Shown here: piece by piece, positions 1 through 11,700 of the stretch | Numbering within the stretch: position 1 is the first letter of the stretch | Layout of the letters: each line of letters opens with the position of its first letter | Origin: Motacilla alba alba | Taxonomy: Eukaryota > Chordata > Aves > Passeriformes > Motacillidae | Assembly: GCF_015832195.1 (NCBI RefSeq) | Contig: NC_052016.1 | Location: 85,380,547-85,444,546 of the forward strand | DNA length: 64,000 bases | Direction: 5' to 3' | Program-made: the position numbers and the translations under genes | Notes under the pieces: model-generated | What the model was told of the DNA's origin: nothing | The model's database searches: none | Seen by the model: only the letters and a program-made list of their open reading frames with translations

Positions 1-362
1 CTGTGGTCCTCCATGGGCTGCTGGGGAATATCTGCTGGGGAATATCTGTGCCTGGAGCATTTCTTCCCCATCCTTCTCCACTGACCTTGGTGTCTTCAGA
101 GTTGTACATATTCCCACTCCTCTCTCTAGCTGCAGCTGCTGTTGTGAAGGGTTTTTTCTCCCTTTCCTTAATCTGTTTCTCAGAGGTGCTGCCTCTGATC
201 ACTTACGGGCTTGGCTTTGGCCAGCAGGGAGTCTGTGTTGGAGCCCGCTGTCACTGGCTCTCTCAGACATAGGATTTCTTACAAAAACCTCTGGCGGTTC
301 TTACAAAAACCTCTGTATCCCCCTGCCAACCAAGACCTTGCCACATAAACCAATACAAATGT
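1..362. repeat. dispersed avian repeat, cut by window edge
   Basis: The stretch from the left edge to the CR1 copy resembles a dispersed sequence that I remember recurring in passerine genomes, possibly LTR-derived; I cannot name the family. It contains two small internal duplications: a 14-bp unit ctgctggggaatat at 18-31 and 32-45, and an 18-bp unit ttcttacaaaaacctctg at 277-294 and 298-315. An open frame crosses most of it but resembles no protein I know. It lies in the TM9SF2 intron upstream of the first exon in the window. Confidence 0.45.
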
Positions 363-364
363 TA

Positions 365-1056
365 ACCTAACACTGCCAATTCCACCACTACCATGTCCCT
401 ATGTGCCATATCTAGGCTTTTAAATGCTTCCGAGGTTGATGACTCCATCACTTCCCTGGACAGCCTGTTCCAATGGCTGACCACCCTTTCAGTGAAGAAT
501 TTTTTTCTAATATCCAACCTGAATCTGCCCTGGCACAACCTGGGGCCATTTCCTCTCTTCCTATTGCTAGTTGCCTGGGAAAAGTGGCTGACCTCCGCCT
601 TGAACATCAGTAAGGTCTCTCTTGAGTCTCCTTTTCTCCAGACTAAACAACCCCAGCTCCCTCAGCCACTCATCTTAAGGCCCTTCCCCAGTTCTGTTGC
701 CCTTCTCTGAACACGTTCCAGCACCTCAGTGTCTTTCTGGTTGTGAGTGGCCCAGACTTGGACACTGGATTTGAGGTGTGGCCTCTCCAGTGTTGAGTAC
801 AGGGGACGATCACTGTCCTGGTCCTGCTGGCCACACTATTGCTGATACAGGCCAAGATGACATTGGCCTTCTTGGCCACCTGGGCTCACTGCCAGCTCAT
901 GTTCAACAGCTCTGGACCAGCACCCCAGGTCGTTTTCTGCTCTGCAGTTCTTCAGCAACTCTTGTCCCAGCCTGTAGTGCTACATGGGGCTTTTGTGAGC
1001 CACGTGCAGAACCCAGCACTTGGCCTTGTTGAACCTCGTGCCATTGGCCTTATGTA
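365..1056 (-). mobile_element. CR1 LINE, 5'-truncated, minus strand
   Basis: Read on the minus strand this is the 3' part of an avian CR1 retrotransposon. Positions 607-362 translate to the C-terminal end of CR1 ORF2, with the typical run [17 protein letters not shown] followed by [12 protein letters not shown]. The stretch 620-1056 is the reverse complement of the CR1 segment with hallmark phrases for splitting cc-ccagctccctcagcc and gtgttgagtacaggggacga. Only a few hundred bases of the multi-kilobase element remain, as usual for 5'-truncated CR1 copies. It is an inactive fossil in a TM9SF2 intron. Confidence 0.92.
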
Positions 1057-2637
1057 ATATGGTCAAAGTGTAAGGAATCTAAATCTGGAATAGCTCCTAA
1101 TTTGGACCATCATTGTACCCTGTAGTAGCATGGTGAAGTGAGTAGGAATTGGTTGGTGCTGTTGCTGCTTGCAACTGCGATGGTCTTTGGATCTCCTGAA
1201 AATCTGGCAACTCTTGTTTTTGTAGGGCCTGTGTTCACCTCTTCTATTGTGTCAATATAAACCAAGAATACTGCAGTTTATTTCTGCTGGGTGGCTACTG
1301 GTAGGGATTATGCAGCTCTCTCCATGTTGTGTGGATAAAGGCAGCACATGCCACTCTCTTCTCCCCCATCTGCTGATGAGCTGTGAAACGTGGTGCTAAT
1401 CGAAAGGCTGTTCCAATATGCAGCAGATTAAATAGTGCTTTGATTTTGTTACCTGAAGTCATAATTCCTGTTTAGTTAAGTATTTAAAAGTATCTTTAAG
1501 ACATTTAATTGTAAAGACATTCAGGAACTTGGTAAATTGTACTAAATTTGTGTTAACTTTCAGTGTTAAATTGTGTTTACTTTCAGTGGGATGTCCTTTT
1601 TCTGGTTTAGTGATGCACAAAATGTGGCAGTTGTCTAATGTCTTCATATATGAAGTTTATTAGTATACCTTTGAAAATATACCTTGGGCAATTAGTGCTG
1701 GCAGATACTGAATTTTAAGTCTTCTTTATGTGACATATTTTGGGGATTAATCTTTTAGCTGTTTAAAACACTTCATAAAACACAAATTGGTTTAGGGCCT
1801 TCTAGTAGTTCCTTTTATGAAGGGACAGAATCCTTTCTCTATGCTTAAAAGTATGGTTTTTTGTTTTGACATTTGTATTGTTAGTTGCATGTTAAATACA
1901 GTTTGTATGTTACTGTCTTGTAACTTTCTGCAGCTCATCATGGGAGTGTGCATATCCACAAAATTTTAATTGAAACTGACCTATAAACCCCCTGGTTTTA
2001 GGTAATATGAGTATAAATCTTGTGAGGCAATAATATAAAAGCAGCAGGTTTGAAAATTATTATTTCCCCAGTTTTGGGGCTCGCAATTTTTTGGTAATGC
2101 AAATCATCTAATTAAAATGTTGCATACTCTTTGGTAGCTATAAATGAGGTTAATTATTAGGAATTCACTTAATAGCAAAAAAAATGTTTTAAGAGTGCTA
2201 TGAAAACTGTATTTTGCAATGAGGAAGCTGGAGAATTAATAATATGTGATGTAGGCTTTTAATTTTTTTTTGTTTTGTCTTAAACTTGAAATTGTCAATT
2301 TTAGCTAGTTTAGCAAATTTTATTATTTTGGCCATTATTTAAAGACAAAATAATAAGTTAAATTGTTACAAATTTGGACTGGGTGAGTTTTCAGCTTTGG
2401 GCTGTTTTTGTATGGGGACTTCATGAAACAGTGCAGTGAATAGAGTGGTTTCAGTTGAAGAGCTGTAACTAGTTTGGAACTTGGATTGGCAATCAGTGCA
2501 ATTCCATGGGTAGTATTATTTCTTTAGCTAATATTCCAGTAATGAATGTAGCAAAAGTAGATTAATGTTAATCTGGTTTTGTCTCCATTACACTGTGTAT
2601 TTTGAAAAATTGTGAAGTGTCGCTATGTCATTTACAG
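1057..2637 (+). other. TM9SF2: TM9SF2 intron, unremarkable
   Basis: AT-rich intronic sequence between the CR1 copy and the first exon in the window. The preceding TM9SF2 exon, expected to encode the residues just before IVDNMP, is not here and must lie left of the window. I see no repeat, RNA gene or conserved motif that I can support. Confidence 0.6.
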
Positions 2638-2767
2638 GATTGTGGACAACATGCCTGTGACGTGGTGTTATGATGTGGAAGATGGCCAGAGGTTCTGTAA
2701 TCCTGGTTTTCCTATTGGCTGTTATATCACAGAAGATGGCCGTCCAAAAGATGCCTGTGTTATTAAT
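2638..2767 (+). CDS. TM9SF2: TM9SF2 exon, residues 155-197
   Basis: The acceptor is tttacag at 2631-2637 and the donor gtatgt starts at 2768. The first base completes the Trp-154 codon; 43 codons follow, from IVDN to DACVIN. This is luminal domain, almost identical to human, with the change ITEDGRP where human has ITDKGHA. Cys residues in TWCYD, RFCNP and IGCY are preserved. Confidence 0.97.
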
Positions 2768-5700
2768 GTATGTTTATGCAATTATATATTTTTTAATATC
2801 CCCTTCTTACTAATTTAGAGACCAGCATTTCTCCTGTGTCATGTTTCTATGGTGAGCCCATGCTATTTTAAGAACACATGTTGCCTAAAAATAGGCAAGT
2901 GTTTTGGTCTCTGCAAGTACCTCAGTTTGAAAGCTTGATGAAAGCCTAAGAACCTTGTCTCTTATGCTGCATAGTGCAGAAGAGCTCTAAAAAGATTAAG
3001 GGGTGAACATGCCTAACATTCAGTACATGTGGAGGGTAAAGGTGAAGGAAAGCATGTCATCCTTCATTGCCTAAGAAATGGAAATGTTTAAAGGCTTGGA
3101 CTTGACATTTTTGTGGGATAGAAGTGTTTTCATGGAAGCAGATTTGCATAGGTGTGTTTGTACCTCTGCGTACTTTTGGAAGGTTTGCTTTCCCTAAAAC
3201 TGGGAGCTGATGGAAAAAGAGACAAGATTTCTGCATGATCAGAGATTCTCTTGTGATACATGATATAGTGGTGGAGATCCAGATAAGTGCACTGAAAGCA
3301 TTATGGAATAAGAAAGAATACAACAGAAAGGCCGGAAAGTCTTTAGACTACCATGACCTCTTCCATGGCAAGGTCACTGAGAACTTGGTTTTTCAAAATG
3401 GTTGGTTTTATTTAAGAGATCTTACCAAAGGTAATTGTTTCTGTGGTTGCCAGTTTTGTTTACTTGCCTCCATAATGAGTTGGTGTCAGAGTCTCCATAT
3501 GAATGGATACATTTATGATCAAATCTGTAATCTGACAATATAATTTTAATTTTATTTTAATACTTGCTTTAAATAAAAGGAAAGTAACCTTTGAAGAAAT
3601 AATTGATGTACTGTAGAAGAACATTTATTTATGTAACTACTCTTATAAGTGGGGGGTGCCTTATAGAAAGGGTGAGGAAAGAACCCTTAAGAGGTTCTAA
3701 CTGAACTTCAGTAGACATAGCTGTTAAATTACTTGTGAGTTTAACAACCTCTTTAACGAACTAAATTCCAAGGTGATGTTTCCCTTCACCTGAAGTTTGC
3801 ATTCAGTATTCTTTGCTGCTGCTTGCTGTTCATCCCTGTGCATCTTTGGTTTCAAAGGTTGCTCTGTCACAGAGAGCATTTATTTGCATTGTCTTGGGAG
3901 GTTCTGTTTAATTTCTGGAAAATATACTGAATGTTTTAAAATAGCTGATGCTTATGAAATGCTTCTAATAACAAAACTTGTCCCATAGTTATCTATTCAG
4001 TTTGCTACTTAAATAAAATAGGATGTCTTCAGTTAAATTGATTAATAAATATATATATTAAATATTTTAAATAATTTCTCTACTTTTCAATTTTACTAGA
4101 CTGTTCTTAGCATTAACTTTTCTAACTTGTTTTTAATGCAAGAAGGCACTTTCTGTCTTTATAATTTCCAGTATCTCACATTCATGTTTAAAACTTCTTG
4201 ACAGAAAAACTATATGCAGTCTAAAATTCTGTTATGCAGACTTCTGTCTAAGGCTTTGTGATGTCTATATTTTTTATTTGTTTAATATAACCTTTTTTCA
4301 TTGCAGTCAGAATTTCATGAAAAGGATACCTTTTATATTTTCAACCATGTTGACATAAAAATTTATTACCATGTTGTGGAAAATGAAGCTCTGGGAGCAA
4401 GACTAGTTGCTGCTAAACTTGAACCAAAAAGGTTAGTAGTTGAAAGTAACTTGTCATCAAAAAGTGATCCATCCCAAGACACTTGCTTTGATCTGGGAAC
4501 CTGCTGCTAGTGAGAAATGCTTTCAGATATGTGACCTGTAGATTACCTCTCCTGTTGATTGATGTAGTGTAGTTAGGACAGTCTAATGTAATTTTGTTCT
4601 GAATTTGATGGACCTTGGTTAACTTTTTCCTACTTGGACCAAGAAAAGATAAATAAAACCTGTAAGTGTTTGTGGGATGTGTGTGTGCATGCATGTAGAA
4701 CCCTAATTTCCCTACCAGGGAACATTCTGTCTTGTATCAGAACAGGACACCAGTGTCTGCTGCAGCCTTGACTGGAGTGCAAGATTTGATCTCTTCAGCA
4801 ATCAGGATTTGTATAGAAAGATTTCACTGATACACTCATCAGTTGTCCTCGTAGCTTTTGCACAATTGTTGTGTTATTTCTTAGCATCTTGTCTTTCATG
4901 GTATAACTGAGCTTGTTGCATTGTTGATTCAGTTGAAAGTATTTTTTCCTGAGAGAAGTTAGTAATTCTGGTGGTGTAACTTTTTAAATGTTTTGGAGGT
5001 TCATAGCAATACTAAGGCTTCTTTCATTTTTGGTACTCTGCTTTAGAGACTGCTCTTTTTTAGAAGAGACAAATCTTGTTCAAGAAATTCAAGTTTCAAA
5101 AATTCCTGAGCTTAGGATATGTTCCTTATAAGTTCTGAAATTTATTAGACATTAAGTACAATTCTTATATTTAAGGGAAGAATCCTTGGTATGCTTTTCT
5201 AAGATGAATGAATTCTTTCTTAAGAAGGTTGTCAGTGAAGTGGCTTTCATTCTGTGTCTTGTCTTCCTGCAGTTACAAGCATACTCATCCAGACAACCCC
5301 GATTGCTCAGGAGTACCCATGGATATAAGTAATAAGGCCAGTGGAGAAGTCAAAATTGCATACACATACTCAGTTACTTTTCATGTGAGTATTAAGATTT
5401 CTGTGGTAGTTACCTCTCAAAATCTTGCATTAGTACTCTGAATTATAAAGATGGACAATTAAAATTGGCTCAGAATAGTAAATTTGTAGTTTTAAAGCTT
5501 TATTTGAACTGGAATGTCAGAGGTGGCTTGGGATTTAACCACATACATTACAGTTTTGCATACCAACGTGCAGAGAGTAGATGTGAAACACCGATGTGGT
5601 TTTTAAGAGTCACACTTTCCACATCTGCCTAGGTTGTCTGGTAGATTATTTTTCAATCCAATTTCTTAAGTCTGAGAAATTGTGTGTTACATGTAGGTAG

Positions 5701-8700
5701 GTTGAAGCTGATAGTTTTCTGCCCTCCTGCTGCAAAAGCTGCCTTCTCTTCAAGGTCTTCCTCCCCTGGAATCCTTCAAAACATTAGGAAGCTGGTAGTC
5801 TTTGTTCTACTACTCTCTATTTAAAAGCAGAGGAGCAGTATGTCAGGCAACTGCAGGCAGCAGTGGTAGCTGAATATTTCTCATTCTGCTGACAAACAAG
5901 AGAGGGAGGTTTTGATTTTGTTTTCATTTTCTGTAGATGGAGATTGCTGGACAAACTGTTTATCAAAGTTCCCTACTCTTTCTCAAACTGTTTCTACTCT
6001 GAGTTCAAAATAAAATAAATAGTATAAGAAGTATACTCAGGAGGGATTATATTATGTATATTGTATATAATGATATTTTGAGAAATTATATCAGTTGTGG
6101 TGCTGAAATGAATTTGTATACTGAAAAGCAAGTATTTCTGGAAACCTGTGAGAAGTTAGTAATTAAGAGTGACCTCAGCTTCATATTATTTTATTGTTTG
6201 TCCTTAAAAATGGCATGCCTAGCTGTGTGTGTGCGATTGTCTTGTGCACAGTGTTACATCAATTGGAAGTAATCTTTTGAATTTGTATTGGGTTGGCAGA
6301 CCAGGTCATCTCGGGAAGACAAAGGAAAAGGCAGTTTAGGTATAAGGAAAAATGCAGTTCTGTCTTAGAGTCATTGATACTGGGTTAGAAATTTGTTGCT
6401 TCCTTTGAGACATGGTTTTATTGTCTCAGTGAACTATATATATGATCTTGACTACATTTTTTACCCCAATGGGTTTTTTTTCAAAATCTGGCTTTACTGG
6501 AAAGTACTCTTGCTCTTGTATGTTAAAAATTGCTGAAATAACAGCCTGTCAGACACCTAGCCAGTTTTGTTAATTGGTTTGTGTAATAGCCATCTTCACC
6601 TTGAATAGCACGGTCTATTCCTTTTTTTTTCTGTTTACTCTGCAAAATGAAACAAAGAAATGTTCTTCTAGAAGTGTTTTTGATCAATGAATGTTCATTT
6701 TGAATAAGTTTAATCTGTTGAAATGCCTGGAGGAATAATTTGCTTCCCTCTACTAGCAGTGTAAGTTCTGTAGTATTGTCTCCCCACCTGTCCCGCAGTA
6801 AAAGCTGTTTGGGATTGGTATGTGGTATTAAAATGAGGTTGTGTGAAAGCAAAGGATAATTTGGACAGGGCATGATCTAGAGAGTGAAGTATCATGCTGG
6901 AGACTATATAGCATAGCTTAGTTTCTTGATATATGGACTTACATGTGCTAAAAAATGTATGTTCTTTCATTATTCTGCTAGTACATTCCAGATGAACCAA
7001 TACAGTTCTTGAAGGGAGGATGCACAGTTAAATTAATTTGGTAAGCCTTATTGTCTTAAGACAGGTGCTCAGAAAATATTTTGGTTTAGATTCTATGGTC
7101 AAATCTTAGGTTTGCTCTAGGTAGCTGTTATTAAACTGTTCCCTGTAAGGCATGGAACTTGAAATTTCAGTTAGTCACGAGATTTAAGATTGCTTTTCTC
7201 AAATATCAACTTCTAAATGTACGAGTTGGATACTGACTGTATCTGATGTTCATGTGTTTACTCTTTCAGGAAGAAAAAAATATCAGGTGGGCATCAAGAT
7301 GGGATTATATTTTGGAATCCATGCCTCACACTAACATCCAGTGGTTTAGGTAAGGAGGAAGTTTATTGTACTGAAGTGTTTACATTGCAGTTTGAATGAG
7401 GGTTTTCATTAATTTTCTTTTTTTTTTTCTTTTCTTTTCAGTATTATGAATTCCCTGGTGATTGTCCTCTTTCTGTCTGGAATGGTAGCTATGATTATGT
7501 TGAGGACGCTCCATAAAGATATTGCAAGATACAATCAAATGGATTCCACTGTAAGTCTAAAATGTAGCTCCTAAAATTATTTTGAATGTCATTTTTCTGG
7601 TTAAATATGTGGCTGTAACAGGCTATTTAAGTTGCAATCTACTGTATTAAAATAGATGTATTTCTTTTACAGGAAGATGCTCAAGAAGAATTTGGCTGGA
7701 AACTGGTTCATGGTGATATTTTCAGGCCCCCAAGAAAAGGAATGCTGTTGTCAGTTTTTCTAGGCTCTGGCACACAAATCTTAATAATGACTTTTGTTAC
7801 CCTGTGTAAGTAAAGTGGGGAGGATTTAGTTGATTGTACATGATTTGTCACTGCTAACTGCATGGTGCTGGTAAAAATAGCAGTATCATTTTGTCTAGAA
7901 ATTTCATTAAAGTCATTAGAAACAGCTGAGCTGATATAGTAAACATGAGCTGATATAGTAAACATGCAACTTAGTATGCACAGATTATAAGGTAATTGAT
8001 GTACTGGCTTTAAGTCAAACATATAGGCTAAGGTTTCTAACATCATTTCTAAAATTGTGCATCTCTGCTTCACAGTTTTTGCTTGCCTGGGATTTTTGTC
8101 ACCTGCTAACAGGGGAGCTCTAATGACCTGTGCTGTAGTTTTGTGGGTACTGCTTGGAACTCCAGCCGGTTATGTTGCTGCCAGATTCTACAAATGTGAG
8201 TAATAGTTACTGAAAATGACAAGGCTTAAGTTCATTAACATAAATTATCATTACAGTACTGATTTTTATTTTGCTGCACTGTTTGTAGCTTCCATCAGGA
8301 CAACTTGGGGAAATGTATTTACCTTAACAACAGAAAATGTATAGAGCACTTAACATAGTTACACTGGTTTTGATGTAATCATGCCTAAAGATCCTGAATT
8401 GCTCTTGCTGCTGTGTATTTGTGAAATTAAATAATATTAGTACTAAGGTCATTACATCTTTACATCAGACTGTTTTGTGCTTCTGTTTCCTATCACTGTG
8501 GGGACTGTGTAAACCTGCATTGAGTTTTAGCTGTGGAGATTGCTTGGTAACACACACCTGCACCCCCAAATCGTGAACCTCAGTTCTTGCATGCCTGAGA
8601 TTTGTGACCTATTTTTAGCTAGCTCCCAGGTAGTTTTGAGAATAATGCTTATTGCACTGTGGCTGGAGCACGGGGAGAAGGGCTGTTAGGTGTTCTGTAG

Positions 8701-11700
8701 CTGTAGAAATCAACCCTGTGGTGTCTGGGCCCCTGACAGGAGTTAGTTGATACTGTTCTCCCTCACTGATCCCAGCTATTGTTTCAAGACCTGTCTGTCT
8801 GCCAGCCTCAGATGGTTTACCCTTGTATCCTCTGATTTATTTTAAGGTGAAGCATGGCATTCTGCATACAGCTTGTTTTAATTACCTTACTCAAGGTGAA
8901 AGTTTTTTTTGACTGAGAGAAATGGATCTTTCGAACTAGTTGTGAATATATGGGGCTAGAGGAGAAGTTTATTTCAGAACTTCAGCCTGGCAGTAGATAT
9001 TGGAGATCTTTCTTCCTACCGTTTTGTCATTTTCATGTGGGGAAAACCAGTTGGAAAAGTGAGTTTGTATCTTGTAGGGAGTTTTTTGCATAGTGGTGGT
9101 GACATGAAAGTGAAGTATTCCTGATATCCAAGCCAGTTAGACTTAAACAGAAGGAAATTTTAGTACTAAGAGCATAATTAAGGATAGAATTATTCTTTAT
9201 ATTATGGTGTATATTGTGTGTTTTGAAGGATATTTTGAAGTGTATTGATGGTAAATTGAATCCTATGTCTTTGGTGGAAATGTAGTTATTAAGGATAACA
9301 TTTAATATTTTACTGATTTGTAATCACTTAGTTGATACTTTAATGTTGTGTACAATTACTAAGATAGTGAATGACTGATCCAGAGATATTTTTATTATAA
9401 CAAGAAGTGGTTTATACCCTGTATTAGAGCATGTAAATATGAATGGGTTTTTTTTTTATATAGTATACAAATAATGTGACACATAAAACAAAATGCAACT
9501 GAAATGGATATCCAGTTTTAAAAGTTGGGTTTTTTTTTTCAAAATTGCATTTAAAAAGTGAAACCTGAGCTGAAATTAAATGGTTAATCTTAATAACTGC
9601 TGTCACGTTCTACCAAGTTTTTATGAAGAAATAGAAACTTAATTAAAATCACTCTAACCATAATCACTTCTGACTCTTGAAATAAAGAAGCATGTCATTA
9701 TGGCAGTGCTCAGATGAAATTATCAGCTTCACTGCACTCCAGCAGGATATTTTCATTTGAAAGTATTTTGACTAGAATTTTTATCAGCATAGTGCAAATT
9801 CATAAAGATTTTCTTAAAAAAGCTATCTTTGGTCTTTTGGTATCACCACTGCTTAATGCTGTTAAGTCTCAAGAAAACATCACTACTTCTGTAAGCGTGT
9901 TAGTTCTGACTCTCCTGTAAGATTCATAGGCAAGAATTATTTCAAGAAAAACTGTTAAGCTTGGTTTTCATGTATTTATGTATCTTTACCTACTGAAACC
10001 TGCAGTCAAATGCTAGAAAGCTTAAATTTCTTAATCACTCCAGGTTTAAAACATTTTTTAAAGATTTAGAAATACTGCAAATCTGCTCCCTCCTTTTAGT
10101 AGATAAAGTCGTCAGAAACACAGTTTTAGTTGGATACCTTTCCTGACCTTGGTCCGAGACGTTTTGCTTTGAAGTTCTGTGGTTAAGCAATAGGATAAGG
10201 AAATCTAATTTTATTACTGAATATTTAGTTTACTGGTTTTGGGCATGATAGCACATTATTTGAGTATTTGCAAGCTAAGTATAACAGGTAAATGGACTGG
10301 AAAATTAATAGTTGAGCTTAATGCATGTTTTAATGTCTGTCAAATGTTTTAATATGCAGCATTTGGAGGTGAGAAATGGAAAACAAATGTCCTGCTGACA
10401 TCATTCCTTTGTCCTGGGTAAGTTGAGAATATTGTCATGATTAAGAGAATTAAATTGCTTCTCTGATGTGCATAGCTAATTTTTTAGGTTTCAGCTATAT
10501 AAGTAAATCTTACATTGTCCCTTTATTCTGGGAGCTACAAGAGTATCATGGTGCTTTTGACAAAGATGAGTATGTTAGTGCCATATCATCCTTAGATATT
10601 TTTTTTGTAACTATTTGTTTACTCTCTCCACATGAAAAGTTTGATTAGGAAAAAGCATTATGATAGCAGTACGTTTTAGCCCCACTTTTTCATTGTTTTC
10701 TTTTATTGTCTGGACTGCACTATTCTGACCACGCTGTAGTCAGTCTTCTATAGTGTCATATGATGTATAACCACTCTGATAATTTTTTCCACTTAATCAC
10801 AGCAAGCAGTCTTACCCTGAAGTGTAGTTAAGACAAGCATATATTTGAAATAGCTTAGTTGGAACGTCAGTGCCTGCTGGAGTTCAGTCCCACTAGATTA
10901 ACAAAGAATTGCTTGTCTGATCTCTTTGTTTTCATATTTTGTGCGTGTCATTTGGTTTTAGCAGAGATTCGTGCTAAAATCTCAAAACAGTGCCATTGTT
11001 TTGTCAAGGTTACTAAATGTTCAGAAGTATTTCTGTGCTCTAAGTGTGCTCTGTGTTTTTCAGAATTGTATTTGCGGATTTTTTTATCATGAACCTCATT
11101 CTCTGGGGAGAAGGCTCTTCAGCAGCTATTCCATTCGGTACCTTGGTTGCTATTTTGGCACTCTGGTTTTGCATATCTGTACCACTGACGTTTATTGGTG
11201 CCTATTTTGGGTTTAAGAAAAATGTAAGTGTTTCTGAGAAGTTGTTTTTGTAAGTGTATACATACAAAAACACACACAAATATTTTTCTCTGTATAGGCC
11301 ATGTCTGAGGTAGCACCTAAGCTCATTGCACTGTTGGCTTCAATTCATGCAGTTCTAAAGCAACTGAACTTAGATAACCAGTCTTGGTATTCCAAGGCTG
11401 TGACACATGGTTGGTGGCAGTGATACTTCTCTGCAGCGATTTGGGTTGTCATTGTATTTAATTGACTGACTGCTACAGGTAAATCAGTGATTTGAGCATT
11501 TTTATTTTAATTAGCATCTTTTTCATATGCTAAAACAAGTACTTGACCCAGCAAGCATGAGGGAAAGCAAATTATGCATTTCTGGGTTTCATCATATATC
11601 TCTTGTTCCTGTCTGCCCTCACCACTGAGGATGTTTCCTGGTCAAATTGCTAGAGTTCTGTGAAATCTGTTTGCATAAGTGTTCTGTAAATGGCTATCTC

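Noticed and set aside
3235..3543. 102-codon open frame in the TM9SF2 intron, with a GT after tttaccaaag
   Set aside because: It would insert between well-conserved TM9SF2 exons that already join in frame, and resembles no known exon.
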